Below the pieces are notes generated by a model. The model saw nothing but the letters and a program-made list of their open reading frames with translations. It searched no databases and was not told the origin of the DNA. The position numbers and the translations under genes were made by a program. Positions 1 through 7,858 of a DNA stretch of 34,027 nucleotides are shown here, piece after piece. Numbering within the stretch: the stretch's first letter is position 1; each line of letters starts with the position of its first letter. The stretch spans positions 1-34,027 of the forward strand of contig CADEGR010000039.1 in NCBI GenBank assembly GCA_902826935.1, read 5' to 3'. Source of the stretch: an uncultured Alphaproteobacteria bacterium (lineage in GTDB: Bacteria > Pseudomonadota > Alphaproteobacteria > Geminicoccales > Geminicoccaceae).

Positions 1-304
1 CCCAGAACGGCACGCCGAACAGCAGGCCGAGCAGCAGCCCGACCAGGCTCTCCTTCAGGATCAGGGCGCCCAGGGTCAGGCTGCCGACCTCGCCATGGGC
101 CTGGACCGCGGCGATGGTCGGCGCCATCAGGGGCAGCGCCACGGCGATCACGAAGCCGGTCCGCAAGATGCCCTCGATGCCGGCGCGGGTGAACACCGGC
201 AGCACCACCGCCATGGCGAGCAGGCGCGGCATGGCGAGCGCCATCGCCAGGATGTAGCCATAGACGAGGTCCAGGATCTCGGCGAGCAGACGGGCGTCGT
301 ACAT
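1..304 (-). CDS. sctT: SctT export apparatus membrane protein (3' end outside window)
   Basis: This is the first about 101 residues of a SctT/YscT/FliR-family protein, which joins SctR and SctS in the inner-membrane export gate of the injectisome. The visible part starts with MYDARLLAEI at an ATG at 304 and holds hydrophobic helices with the family's 'RAGIEGILRTGF' and 'LILKESLVGLLLGLLFG' signatures. It follows sctS with a 15-base gap in the usual R-S-T order. The reading frame is open to the window edge, so about 60% of the expected 250-270 residues is missing. sctU would be expected next, beyond the window. No strong ribosome-binding site precedes the ATG, which suits translation coupled to sctS. 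Confidence 0.92.
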   Translation of the reverse strand, partial: MYDARLLAEILDLVYGYILAMALAMPRLLAMAVVLPVFTRAGIEGILRTGFVIAVALPLMAPTIAAVQAHGEVGSLTLGALILKESLVGLLLGLLFGVPFW

Positions 305-319
305 GCCTGGCCGTCCGGC

Positions 320-589
320 TCAGCGGGTCAGGCCCGGAAAGTCGGTATAGAGCTGCTGGGCATGCTGGAGCAGCGGCCCGACCAGGAACGGGCCGAGCAG
401 GACGATCGAGAGGATGATCGCGATCAGCTTCACGGTCAGCGGCAGGGTCTGGTCCTGGATCTGGGTGACCGCCTGGAGCAGGCCGACCACCAGGCCCACC
501 ACGGACGCGATCAGCAAGGGCGGCAAGGAGAGCATCAGGACCAGCGTCAGCGCCGTGTTCATGTGATGGACGATGGTCGCCTCGTTCAT
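320..589 (-). CDS. sctS: SctS export apparatus protein
   Basis: An 89-residue protein of the SctS/YscS/FliQ family, the usual size. It has two hydrophobic helices (about residues 12-40 and 50-75) joined by the conserved polar loop 'QAVTQIQDQTLPLTVKL', which is diagnostic of the family. SctS subunits wrap around SctR in the R5S4T1 export gate in the inner membrane. The ATG at 589 has a GGGAG Shine-Dalgarno sequence just upstream. It lies 19 bases after sctR and 15 before sctT. The flagellar paralogue FliQ is the only serious alternative and is excluded by the injectisome neighbours. Confidence 0.96.
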   Translation of the reverse strand: MNEATIVHHMNTALTLVLMLSLPPLLIASVVGLVVGLLQAVTQIQDQTLPLTVKLIAIILSIVLLGPFLVGPLLQHAQQLYTDFPGLTR

Positions 590-608
590 CGCGGGCTCCC
601 TTCAGCGC

Positions 609-1262
609 TCAGCCATAGCTCAGGACCAGCCCGTGCAGGAGGCGCGACCAGCCGTCGATCAGGACGAACAGGAACAGCTTGAAAGGCACCGAGATGACCA
701 GAGGCGAGACCATCATCATGCCCATCGCGAGCAGGATGTTGGACACCACCAGGTCGATCACCACGAACGGCAAATAGAGCAGAAAGCCGATCTCGAAGGC
801 GCGGGTCAGCTCGGAGATCACGAAGGACGGCACCAGGATCACCAGATCGTCGCTCTTGGCGGTGGCGCGCGCCTCGGGCGGCCAGATCTTGTCGGTCGCC
901 GCCAGGAAGAACTCGCGCTCGCGCGCCTCGGTGAAGCGCATCAGGTAATCGCGCACCGGCACGCGCGCGTCGGTCGCCGCCCGCTGCCAGTCCTCGAACT
1001 TGGCGTAGTCGTAGTCGGGCTTGGTCAGGCGGGCATAGACGTCGCCCAGGACCGGCGCGGTCAGATAGACGGTGAGCACGATCGCGATGCCGTAGAGGAC
1101 CAGGTTCGGCGGGGTCTGCTGCACGCCCAGGGCATTGCGCACCAGGAACATCACGACCGCGATCTTCATGAAGGCGGTGATCGTGACCACGGCAAAGGGC
1201 ACCAGCCCGAGGCCGGTGACGAGGACGACGATGCCGAGGATGTTGGGCTGAAAATCAGCCAT
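609..1262 (-). CDS. sctR: SctR export apparatus protein
   Basis: A 217-residue protein of the SctR/YscR/FliP family, matching the family length when the ATG at 1262 is used (MADFQPNILG); the open frame extends upstream but only through sctQ. Family signatures visible are 'TITAFMKIAVVMFLVRNALGVQQTPPN' around residues 25-55, 'LVPSFVISELTRAFEIGF', and the C-terminal 'LVVSNILLAMGMMMVSPLVISVPFKLFLF'. SctR forms the pentameric core of the export gate in the inner membrane. Its start overlaps the sctQ stop by eight bases, implying coupled translation. Confidence 0.97.
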   Translation of the reverse strand: MADFQPNILGIVVLVTGLGLVPFAVVTITAFMKIAVVMFLVRNALGVQQTPPNLVLYGIAIVLTVYLTAPVLGDVYARLTKPDYDYAKFEDWQRAATDARVPVRDYLMRFTEAREREFFLAATDKIWPPEARATAKSDDLVILVPSFVISELTRAFEIGFLLYLPFVVIDLVVSNILLAMGMMMVSPLVISVPFKLFLFVLIDGWSRLLHGLVLSYG

Positions 1263-1527
1263 GCTCGAACAGGCGGACGACGCGGACGCCGACCTCGTCC
1301 TCGATCCGCACGATCTCGCCGCGGCCGATCCGGCGGCCGCCGGCCAGGATGTCGACCGGCGCCGTGTCATCACGGGCCAGGCCGAACACGTAGCCCGGCC
1401 CGATCTGGCGCAGCTCGGCCAGGCCGATCTCCTGGCGGCCGAGCTCGAACACCAGCTTGATCGGCAGCTCGTCCAAGGCCGAAGCCGCGTCCGGTTGCGG
1501 GCTTTCGCCGGCTGGCTCTTCGGCCAT
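1255..1527 (-). other. Probable internal translation product SctQ-C (SPOA fragment)
   Basis: Inside sctQ, an in-frame ATG at 1527 (codon 268) is preceded by GGGAGAGG at 1534-1541 with a 6-base spacer, a better Shine-Dalgarno match than that of the full-length start. Translation from here gives a 90-residue protein beginning MAEEPAGESP and consisting of a short linker plus the SPOA domain. In YscQ, SsaQ and Spa33 an internal start is known to give a C-terminal fragment of about this size, which is a structural partner of full-length SctQ. The sequence shows the start signal; production of the fragment is inferred. Confidence 0.65.
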
Positions 1528-2328
1528 GGTCCACCTCTCCCGTTCCTGCAGGCTGGCTGGCCGGAGCGGCTTGCCCGCGGTCAACCCCGGTCGCGCCAGA
1601 CGGGTCGGCCAGAGCCAGCGCTCGGCCAGCACCGCGGCCAGCTCGCCGCGCGGATCGCGCGGCTGATCCAGCAAAATCACATCGCCCGCACCAAGCGCCT
1701 GCAGCTCGGCCAGGCTCAAGACGACCGCGCCCAGCCGATGGGCGACCTCGACCATGACCCCGTCGAGGGCGGCAGCAGCCGCGAGCGGCCGGGTCTGCCA
1801 CCAGGCCGCCAGGCGTTCGGCATCGCGCTGCGCCAGATAGAGCAGCGCCGGATCCGGCGGGGCCGTCGGCTCGGCAAGGGTGAAGGCGAGCGGCAGGCAG
1901 CCCGCGAGGTCCGGCGGCGTCCGGCTGAAGCCGGCCAGCTCGAGCCGGGCGCCCAGCGCCGTCTCGAGCGGCGCCAGCAGGCCAGCCAGAGAGCTTTCCA
2001 GAAGCAGCGGCCACAGCTCGGGGTCGCCCACCGCCAGCCACAGATCGGGCTCGAGCAGGCCGGCCCAGCGCCGCCAGGCGGCATTCTCCAGCTGCAGGTG
2101 ACCGGGCCGGCCATCCAGGCTGAAGCTCAGCCACTGGCCGCCCTCGATCGGCGCCGGCCGGGCGCCCGGCGCCAGGATCAGCTCGGCGTCCGCCCCCCAG
2201 GCCAGCGTCAGCGGCGCCCGCCGGATCGCCAGCTGGCGGGCTAGTGCTGCCGCCGGCCGAGCCAGCCTCGGCAAGGCAAGCCGCATTGCCGGCCGGGCCG
2301 TGGTGCCGCCTGAGCGCGCCAGCATCAC
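1255..2328 (-). CDS. sctQ: SctQ cytosolic sorting-platform (C-ring-like) protein
   Basis: A 357-residue SctQ/YscQ/FliN-M-like protein, if the GTG at 2328 is used; an ATG one codon later is an equal alternative. The C-terminal about 75 residues form a clear SPOA domain ('ELPIKLVFELGRQEIGLAEL', then 'GRGEIVRIEDEVGVRVV'). The first 270 residues are Ala/Leu-rich and weakly conserved, as in other SctQ proteins. SctQ pods dock SctK, SctL and the ATPase below the basal body. Its start overlaps the sctO stop (GTGATG) and its end overlaps sctR by eight bases. A well-placed internal start (see the separate entry) probably also yields a free SPOA fragment. SctP, which commonly sits between O and Q, is absent here. 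Confidence 0.92.
   Translation of the reverse strand: MMLARSGGTTARPAMRLALPRLARPAAALARQLAIRRAPLTLAWGADAELILAPGARPAPIEGGQWLSFSLDGRPGHLQLENAAWRRWAGLLEPDLWLAVGDPELWPLLLESSLAGLLAPLETALGARLELAGFSRTPPDLAGCLPLAFTLAEPTAPPDPALLYLAQRDAERLAAWWQTRPLAAAAALDGVMVEVAHRLGAVVLSLAELQALGAGDVILLDQPRDPRGELAAVLAERWLWPTRLARPGLTAGKPLRPASLQERERWTMAEEPAGESPQPDAASALDELPIKLVFELGRQEIGLAELRQIGPGYVFGLARDDTAPVDILAGGRRIGRGEIVRIEDEVGVRVVRLFEHG
1534..1541 (-). promoter_or_regulatory. Internal Shine-Dalgarno for SctQ-C
   Basis: GGGAGAGG on the minus strand, six bases before the in-frame ATG at 1527 inside sctQ. It is one of the better ribosome-binding sites in this arm, where most junctions rely on overlap instead. Confidence 0.6.
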
Positions 2329-2819
2329 TGGCCCGGGGCGGCCGCCGGCCGGTGCCGGTCGCTGTTCTGCTCGTCCTGCTCGGCTTCCTGCCGCCCGGTC
2401 GCCAAGCGCTGCGCCGCGCTGGCCACCCGGCCGGTCAGATGGTCGAGGCGCTCATGGGCCAGGCGGCGCAGCTGATGCGCGGCGCGCGCGCTCTGGAGGG
2501 CCGCTTCGGCCTGGACCAGCCGGCTTTGCGCCAGGGCCACCCGGTGGCGCAAACGGGTCGGGGTGGTGCTGAGCTCGGCCGCCCGCCGCTGCAGCCGCTC
2601 GAGCAGATCGGCGCTCTGCGCCCGGCCGAGCGCCTGGCGATAGATCTGCGCCAGGCGCGCCTCGATCGCCAGCTCCTGGGCGCGCAGCATGCGGCTCAGC
2701 TGATCGAGCTGGCGGCACGCCTCGTCGGCCGCCTGGCGGCGGCGGACCAGCTCGCCGGCGGCCCGCTCGGCGCGTAGCGCGCGGCAGCGGTTCAGCCGGG
2801 CCAGGCCTGCGGGGGTCAC
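2325..2819 (-). CDS. sctO: SctO (YscO-like) central stalk protein
   Basis: A 164-residue, almost entirely helical and Arg/Ala/Leu/Gln-rich protein with heptad-like hydrophobic spacing over about residues 5-140, typical of the YscO/FliJ/HrpB7 stalk. SctO inserts into the SctN hexamer and links ATP hydrolysis to the SctV gate. Sequence identity in this family is very low, so the call rests on size, coiled-coil character and position directly after sctN and before sctQ. The start is a GTG at 2819 overlapping the sctN stop by four bases (GTGA). The polar, proline-containing tail (about residues 145-164) is likely disordered. Confidence 0.78.
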   Translation of the reverse strand: MTPAGLARLNRCRALRAERAAGELVRRRQAADEACRQLDQLSRMLRAQELAIEARLAQIYRQALGRAQSADLLERLQRRAAELSTTPTRLRHRVALAQSRLVQAEAALQSARAAHQLRRLAHERLDHLTGRVASAAQRLATGRQEAEQDEQNSDRHRPAAAPGQ

Positions 2820-4156
2820 GCCACCAGCTCCTTCAGCGCCGCCACCGTCTCGGCGAAGCTGCCGCCGGGGCCGGTCTGCTGCAGGAAGGCCCGGATCGCC
2901 GGCAGCCGGGCGATCGCCTGGTCGGCCTCCGGATCGCTGCCGGCCTGATATTCGCCGACCTGCAGCAACAGCTCGATCTCGGCATGGCGGGCGAGCAGGG
3001 CGCGGACCCGCTGGGCGGCCGCCAGCTGGGCTGGCTCGACCACCGCCGGCATCAGCCGGCTCTGGCTCGCCAGCACGTCGATCGCCGGGAAGTGGCCGCG
3101 CGCCGCCAGCTGGTCCGAGAGCACGATATGCCCGTCCAGGATGCCCTTGACCTCCTCGGCAATCGGATCGGCGGCCAGCTCGCCCTCGACCAGGACCGCG
3201 TAGAAGGCGGTGATCGAGCCGGTCGTGCCGCAGCCGGCGCGCTCCATCAGCCGCGGCAAAGCGGCGAAGACCGAGGGCGGAAAGCCGCGCCGGGTCGGCG
3301 GCTCGCCGGCGGCCAGGCCGATCTCGCGCTGGGCCCGCGCAAAGCGGGTGACGCTGTCGATCAGGAGCACCACGCGCTGGCCCTGCTCGCGGAAATATTC
3401 GGCGATCGCGGTCGCGACATAGGCCGCCTTGACCCGCTCCATCGCCGCGCGGTCGGCGGTCGCGGCCACCACCACCGCGCGCTTGCGGCCGGCCTCGCCC
3501 AGCTGGCGCTCCAGGAACTCGCGCAGCTCGCGGCCGCGCTCGCCGATCAGGGCGAACACCGCGACATCGGCCTCGGCCGCCTTGACGATCTCGGCGAGCA
3601 GGGTCGACTTGCCGACGCCGGGGGCGCCATAGATACCGACGCGCTGGCCCTCGCCGGTGGTCAGGAGGCCATCGAGGGCGCGCTGGTGGAGCGGCAAGGG
3701 CCGCTCGATCAGACGCCGCGCCAAGGCCGGCGGCGGCGGCGCCTCGACCGGGCGGGTCGCCACGGTGGTGAGCGGCCCCTGCTCCGCCTCGTCGAGCGGC
3801 AGGCCCAGGCCGTTCACCACCCGCCCCAGCAGCTCCGGCCCGACCGCGACCTCGAAGCGCCGGGCGAGCGGCACCACCTCGGTCCGGGTCGAGAGGCCAT
3901 GCAGGTCGCCAAGCGGGGTCAGGATCGCGGTCTCGCCGATCAGGCCGACCGCTTCGGCCAGGAGCAGGCAGCCGCTGGCCGGATCGCGCAGCTGGTAGAG
4001 CTCGCCCAGGCGGACTTCGGGGGCGGCGGCGTGGATGATCGTGCCGACCACCTTGGTCACCCGGCCCTTGAGCGGGCGCGGATCGACCTCCTGCAGCAGC
4101 TGACGCAGCCGATGCGACGGTGGCGCGGCCGGCGTGCCGGCAGAGGCGACAGCCAT
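2816..4156 (-). CDS. sctN: SctN injectisome ATPase
   Basis: A 446-residue F1-beta/FliI-type ATPase that unfolds and releases substrates at the export gate. It has the Walker A motif GAPGVGKST at about 177-185, 'ALIGERGRE', a Walker B '[26 protein letters not shown]', '[13 protein letters not shown]' and '[22 protein letters not shown]', all hallmark SctN/FliI segments. I chose the ATG at 4156 ([10 protein letters not shown]), four bases after the sctL stop and with AGG just upstream; a GTG at 4183 overlapping sctL would add nine residues. The partners SctL and SctO flank it on either side. Very secure as an injectisome ATPase given the surrounding genes. Confidence 0.97.
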   Translation of the reverse strand: MAVASAGTPAAPPSHRLRQLLQEVDPRPLKGRVTKVVGTIIHAAAPEVRLGELYQLRDPASGCLLLAEAVGLIGETAILTPLGDLHGLSTRTEVVPLARRFEVAVGPELLGRVVNGLGLPLDEAEQGPLTTVATRPVEAPPPPALARRLIERPLPLHQRALDGLLTTGEGQRVGIYGAPGVGKSTLLAEIVKAAEADVAVFALIGERGRELREFLERQLGEAGRKRAVVVAATADRAAMERVKAAYVATAIAEYFREQGQRVVLLIDSVTRFARAQREIGLAAGEPPTRRGFPPSVFAALPRLMERAGCGTTGSITAFYAVLVEGELAADPIAEEVKGILDGHIVLSDQLAARGHFPAIDVLASQSRLMPAVVEPAQLAAAQRVRALLARHAEIELLLQVGEYQAGSDPEADQAIARLPAIRAFLQQTGPGGSFAETVAALKELVA

Positions 4157-4160
4157 GCGC

Positions 4161-4781
4161 CTATGATGCGCCGCTGGTCGCACGGGCTAAGCCGGTGCGG
4201 AGCGCCTGAAGCTGCGCATCCAGCCCCAGCTCGACGAAGCCCAGCTCGCTCGCCAGCACGCAGGCGCCGCCTTGCAAGCCCGGATCCGGCTCGACCGCGA
4301 CCACCGGCTGGCCCGGCCCGCCGGCCAGGCAATCCGCCAGCTGCGCGCGCACCGCCTCGGCCAGGCCCGGCGCGACCTTGAGGGTCAGGGCCCGCTCGCT
4401 CTGCCGCTCGGCCAGCGCCTGGCGCGCCAAGGCGGCAACCAGCTGCGGCTCGTCGCAGGCGCCCAGCAGCCGCTCGACCACCGCCAGCGCCAGATCGATC
4501 AGCGCCGGCTCGGCCGCGGCCTGCTGCTGGGCCGCACGCGCCGCGGTCTCGGCCAGCAGGCGGGCGGCTTCGGCCGCACCGGCGGCATGGCCCGCTGCAT
4601 AGCCTTCGCGCCGCGCGGCGGCACGCGCTTCCTCGGCCGCGGCGACGATCGCCTGCGCGCGCTGCTCGGCGGCTTGCAGCCAATCCTGACCGGTCTGCCA
4701 GCGGGCCGCTTCGGCCGCCGGCAGGACCCGTCCGCGCGGCCGCCAGACCGGCCGGCCGGCGCTGGTGGCGGCCTCAGCCAT
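4161..4781 (-). CDS. sctL: SctL stator protein
   Basis: A 206-residue SctL/YscL/FliH-like protein that regulates SctN and ties it to the SctQ/SctK platform. It shows an Ala/Arg/Glu-rich helical N-terminal half ('[25 protein letters not shown]', a typical FliH/SctL stretch) and a compact C-terminal domain ('[16 protein letters not shown]', '...[29 protein letters not shown]'), where the 'D..L..G.C.l.te.G.vD...d.Ql' pattern is the family signature. It starts at an ATG overlapping the sctK stop by eight bases and ends four bases before sctN. Confidence 0.9.
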   Translation of the reverse strand: MAEAATSAGRPVWRPRGRVLPAAEAARWQTGQDWLQAAEQRAQAIVAAAEEARAAARREGYAAGHAAGAAEAARLLAETAARAAQQQAAAEPALIDLALAVVERLLGACDEPQLVAALARQALAERQSERALTLKVAPGLAEAVRAQLADCLAGGPGQPVVAVEPDPGLQGGACVLASELGFVELGLDAQLQALRTGLARATSGAS

Positions 4782-5427
4782 CGGCGGCCGCCTCCGCGCG
4801 CTCGGTCAGATCGGCCGCGAGCGCCGCCACGATCGGCGGTCCGAGCGTGGCATGGAGTGGCAGGATCGCGGCGGCCCGTGGCAGGCGCCAGACCAGGCGC
4901 TCCGCCAGGACCGGCGGCAAGGTTTCCACCCAGGCCGCCAGGCAGGCCTGGCCATCCTGGCGGGCCGCGGCCAGCAGATCGGCCAGCGTCTCGACCCCTT
5001 CGGCCGCGGGTGCGGCCAGCGTCGCGTGGCGCACCGCCAGGGCATGCGCTTCCGGCCCCAGCGCCTCGGCCAGAGCACGTCGCTCGCTCGCCAGGATCAC
5101 CCGGGCGATGGCGCGACCATGGAAGACTGCGCCAACCAGCCCGGCCAGCCGCTCAGGCTCGGCCGTGGCGAGCAAGGCTGCGGCCATGATCGGCCTGGGC
5201 AGCTCGGCCTCGGACCAGGCTGGCAGCCGGCGGCGCCGGGCAAGCAGCGCTGCCAGCCGTGCCTCGATCCGTCGGCTGGCCAGCAGCCGCGCCAGCAGGG
5301 CATCCGGCAGCGCGCTGCCTAGCGCGGCACCGAGCTGGGCGGGCGCCAGGCCGGTCGGCAAGCCATGCGCCAAGCGCAGCCGCGCCAAATGCTTGCTGGG
5401 CAGAGCTGCGGCGATGGCGCTCTTCAT
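4774..5427 (-). CDS. sctK: Probable SctK sorting-platform accessory protein
   Basis: A 217-residue soluble, Ala/Leu/Arg-rich protein with no membrane segment or signal peptide. It lies exactly where sctK sits in Ysc-type loci, between sctJ and sctL. SctK caps each SctQ pod and contacts the inner-membrane ring. Sequence conservation in the family is weak; the helical pattern and a C-terminal 'VETLPPVLAERLVWRLPRAAAILPLHA' segment are compatible but not diagnostic, so position carries most of the weight. The start ATG overlaps the sctJ stop (ATGA) and the stop overlaps sctL (ATGGCTGA). Confidence 0.75.
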   Translation of the reverse strand: MKSAIAAALPSKHLARLRLAHGLPTGLAPAQLGAALGSALPDALLARLLASRRIEARLAALLARRRRLPAWSEAELPRPIMAAALLATAEPERLAGLVGAVFHGRAIARVILASERRALAEALGPEAHALAVRHATLAAPAAEGVETLADLLAAARQDGQACLAAWVETLPPVLAERLVWRLPRAAAILPLHATLGPPIVAALAADLTERAEAAADG

Positions 5428-6281
5428 TCGGCCGCGGGCAGCTTGATGGCGGCGCGGCCAGGACGCCCGAGCGGCGCTGGCCCGCGGGCGGCCCAGAGAT
5501 AGGCGCCGCCCGCCAGCAGCAAGGCCAGCACCAGGCCGGCCAGGCCATAGATCACAAGCCGGGCGGTGCCGGCGCTCGCCTGCTGGACCCAGATGCCGGC
5601 CACCTGGGTCAGCGCCTGGTCGGCCGCCACCGGCAGCGCCGCGGCGCCTTCGACCGGCACCAGCACGACCGTGACATTGTCGTATTGCAGGCCCTCGATG
5701 CTCTTGGACACCAGCAGCTTGATCTGCGGGGTCAAGGCGCCGACCTGGACCGACGCGGCATGGCGCACGAACACCGAGGCGGAGGATGGCGAGGTCGTGC
5801 CGCCCAGGCCGTCCTGCTCGGGCAGCACGACATGGACCCGCGCGGACAGCACGCCATCGATCTCGCTGACCGTGCGCGCCAGCTCCTGGCTCAGCGCATA
5901 GATCAGCCGGGCGCGCTCCTCGACCGGCGAGGAGATCATGCCATCGCCGGCGAACACGTCGCCCATGGTCTTGAAGGTCTCGTGCGGCAGGCCCTGGGCC
6001 TTCAAGAGCTGGACCGCCTCGGCGAACCGGCTCTCCTCGACGCTGACCGTGAGGGTCTTGTCCTTGGCCAGCATGCGCTCGGCCGGGATGCCCTGGGCCA
6101 GGAGGATCGCCAGCATCTCATTGGCCGCGCGCTCGTCGAGGCCGCTATAGAGCTCGACCTTGCAGCCGCCCAAGAGGCAGCAGACCAGGCCCAGGACCAG
6201 CCAGCGCCAGGCGCGCGCACGGCCCATCATGCGCCCGCTGCCCCGGCCAACGCCTTGCCCGCCAGCCGGCTCATTGGCCAC
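5424..6281 (-). CDS. sctJ: SctJ inner-membrane ring lipoprotein
   Basis: A SctJ/YscJ/PrgK/FliF-N-like lipoprotein forming the inner-membrane ring. It carries a lipoprotein signal (hydrophobic 'WLVLGLVCCLLGGC', lipobox ending at Cys40), then family motifs 'KVELYSGLDERAANEMLAILLAQGI', 'RLIYALSQELARTVSEIDGVLSARVHVVLPE', 'SASVFVRH' and 'LTPQIKLLVSKSIEGLQYDNVTVVLVP', and a C-terminal transmembrane helix at about 243-263. The longest frame starts at a GTG (6281) overlapping sctI by 11 bases and gives 285 residues. An ATG at 6230 would give a conventional signal peptide with the lipid Cys at position 23 and may be the true start. Confidence 0.96.
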   Translation of the reverse strand: MANEPAGGQGVGRGSGRMMGRARAWRWLVLGLVCCLLGGCKVELYSGLDERAANEMLAILLAQGIPAERMLAKDKTLTVSVEESRFAEAVQLLKAQGLPHETFKTMGDVFAGDGMISSPVEERARLIYALSQELARTVSEIDGVLSARVHVVLPEQDGLGGTTSPSSASVFVRHAASVQVGALTPQIKLLVSKSIEGLQYDNVTVVLVPVEGAAALPVAADQALTQVAGIWVQQASAGTARLVIYGLAGLVLALLLAGGAYLWAARGPAPLGRPGRAAIKLPAAE

Positions 6282-6771
6282 GCAGCAAGGTGCTGGTGGT
6301 GTTGGTCACCTGCGAGCCGCTGCGCGCGACCAGATTGGTCTCGACCACCCAATGGGCCGAGCGGACCACCATCGCCATGATGTCCTTGACGCTGTCGCCG
6401 CCGGCCGGGGCCGCCGGGCCATGGGCCTGCGGCAGCTGCATGGCCGGATTGGGCAAGGGCGCGGCGGCAGTCGCCGGCTGGCCGTTGGCGGTCGCCAGGC
6501 TCAGCTCCTGGGCGGCATTGGCGCGCTTGTGAAAGGCCTCCAGATGACCCAGCATGCGCTCGCCCAGGGTCACCGGATTGCCCAGAAAGCGCGCCTGCGC
6601 GTCCGGCTGCAGCAGCATCGGATCGGGACCGGCGCTGCGATTGACGTAGTCGAACAGATCGACGCTGGTCGCCTGATCGGCGGTCTGGCTGGCCGCCGCT
6701 GCCGGCGCCGGCTGGGCCGGCGCCATGGCGGTCGCCAGGGGCTCGACCGTGGCAATCGGATTGACCGTCAT
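6271..6771 (-). CDS. sctI: SctI inner rod protein
   Basis: A 166-residue protein with an Ala/Pro-rich disordered N-terminus (about 1-35) and a C-terminal amphipathic helix ending 'SGSQVTNTTSTLLRGQ', matching the 'xxQxxxxTLLKGQ'-like terminus of SctI/YscI/PrgJ rod proteins. The rod connects the export gate to the needle and is itself an early substrate. It lies directly upstream of sctJ, as in Ysc and SPI-2 loci. It is longer than most SctI proteins (about 80-120 residues) because of the N-terminal extension. The ATG at 6771 has a GGAGG Shine-Dalgarno seven bases upstream. Confidence 0.85.
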   Translation of the reverse strand: MTVNPIATVEPLATAMAPAQPAPAAAASQTADQATSVDLFDYVNRSAGPDPMLLQPDAQARFLGNPVTLGERMLGHLEAFHKRANAAQELSLATANGQPATAAAPLPNPAMQLPQAHGPAAPAGGDSVKDIMAMVVRSAHWVVETNLVARSGSQVTNTTSTLLRGQ

Positions 6772-6809
6772 CGTCGATCCTCCGGCAAAGGCAGGTGCGC
6801 CAAGCTCAG

Positions 6810-7598
6810 CTAGGCCGCTTCACGGTGGCCGCGATCGCTGCCCTCGGTGTAGTCGGCCAGGAGGTCGGCGGTCAGATCCAGGAGCTGGTTCTTGGTCGCG
6901 TCGTCCAGCTTGCTGTCCTCGATCAAGGTGACCAGCTGGTTCAGCAATGCGACCATGTCCTCGTCGGACTTGTCGCCCTTATCGTCAGCGCCGCCGCAGG
7001 CGTGGTCGCCGTCGTCATTGTCGGCGCCATGACCCCTGCCATGCTCGTCCTTGACCTCGGTCCGGCCGCCATGCTCGTCGCCGTGGCTGTCATGGCCCTC
7101 GGTCCGGCTGCCATGGTCGCTGCCTGCGGTCTGACCAGGCTCGCTCAGCAGCTCGATCGCCGCCTTGATCAGATCGGCCTTCTGGCCCGGATCATCGCTT
7201 TCCTTGGCGATGTTCAACAGCTCGCCGGCGAGCCGGCCACGCTCGGCCTGATCGCTCGCGCCGCCCTCGTCCGGCGGCAGGTCGTCCTTGACCACCTCGT
7301 CGATGCCGTCGGCGATCTCGCTCAGCTGGTCCTCGTCGCCGCAGCTGCAGTGGCATTCGTCCTTGCCGCCCTTGCCATCGGCCGCCTGCGCCAGGTCCTC
7401 CTGCAGGCCATCCAACGTTTCGCGCTCGCTGTCGCTCAGATCGGCGGCGTTGTCCTCGGGGCTCTCGAGGATCCGCTGGAGCTCCTGCGCCATGTCGTCC
7501 AGCTCGGCGCGCTCCTCGGCCGTGACCCTGCCGTCGGCGTAGATGTCGCGCAGGCGGTCGCTGATGCCGTCGAGCTTATGCGCGGTTTGATAGTCCAT
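6810..7598 (-). CDS. Unrecognised acidic CxCxC / His-Asp-rich protein of the injectisome operon
   Basis: A 262-residue protein I do not recognise. It is strongly acidic, with no signal peptide or membrane helix. Visible parts are: a helical N-terminus with 'ADGRVTAEERAEL' (about 21-33, resembling an EF-hand or TerB-like acidic loop); a Cys cluster C82-H-C84-S-C86; a second helical block (about 95-150); a low-complexity His/Asp/Gly/Glu region (about 160-205, many 'HG' and 'DH' pairs plus one more Cys); and a third helical block ending in a basic tail. It has a consensus AGGAGG ribosome-binding site six bases from the ATG, suggesting strong translation. Between the candidate needle gene and sctI it occupies the place of yscH/yopR, a secreted protein in Yersinia, but no sequence relation is evident. 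A secreted, metal- or calcium-binding role is a guess. Confidence 0.85.
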   Translation of the reverse strand: MDYQTAHKLDGISDRLRDIYADGRVTAEERAELDDMAQELQRILESPEDNAADLSDSERETLDGLQEDLAQAADGKGGKDECHCSCGDEDQLSEIADGIDEVVKDDLPPDEGGASDQAERGRLAGELLNIAKESDDPGQKADLIKAAIELLSEPGQTAGSDHGSRTEGHDSHGDEHGGRTEVKDEHGRGHGADNDDGDHACGGADDKGDKSDEDMVALLNQLVTLIEDSKLDDATKNQLLDLTADLLADYTEGSDRGHREAA

Positions 7599-7643
7599 CG
7601 CGGTCCTCCTGACAAAAATCCTGCTGCTGGCGCGCAGCGCTGG

Positions 7644-7832
7644 CTATTCGCCGTTCATCATCTCGCTGCCGATCTCGCTGATCAGCGACATCGAAATCAT
7701 CATCATCGGGATGCCCATGGTCGCGATCATGGCCTCGCCGAACTGCTGCTCGAAGGCCGCCTGATCCACGCCGGCCGCCGGCGCTGCGCCGGCTGCCCCA
7801 CCGACCCCGCCCGGTGCTGCCACGTCCGCCAT
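7644..7832 (-). CDS. Candidate needle/pilus subunit (SctF/NopA-like)
   Basis: A 62-residue protein with a Gly/Ala/Pro-rich flexible N-terminus (about 1-20), then 'VDQAAFEQQFGEAMIATM' and a Met/Ile-rich amphipathic C-terminal helix. GGGAGG lies six bases before the ATG, a strong start. Small size, disordered N-terminus and a single C-terminal helix suit an injectisome needle or pilin, and its place between a YscG-like chaperone gene and the sctI region is where needle genes are found. It lacks the canonical P-S/D-N-P turn of YscF/MxiH needles, and I base the rhizobial pilin comparison on general character, not alignment. The 61-residue protein at 9570 is the rival candidate. Confidence 0.5.
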   Translation of the reverse strand: MADVAAPGGVGGAAGAAPAAGVDQAAFEQQFGEAMIATMGIPMMMISMSLISEIGSEMMNGE

Positions 7833-7858
7833 CCTCGTCCTCCCTACCTGGCGCCACC

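Noticed and set aside
573-1460. Plus-strand open frames across sctR, sctQ and sctN (also 1261-2244 and 2984-4381)
   Set aside because: They are reverse-frame shadows of conserved injectisome genes, rich in Gln, His, Arg and Asp with no sensible start signals.
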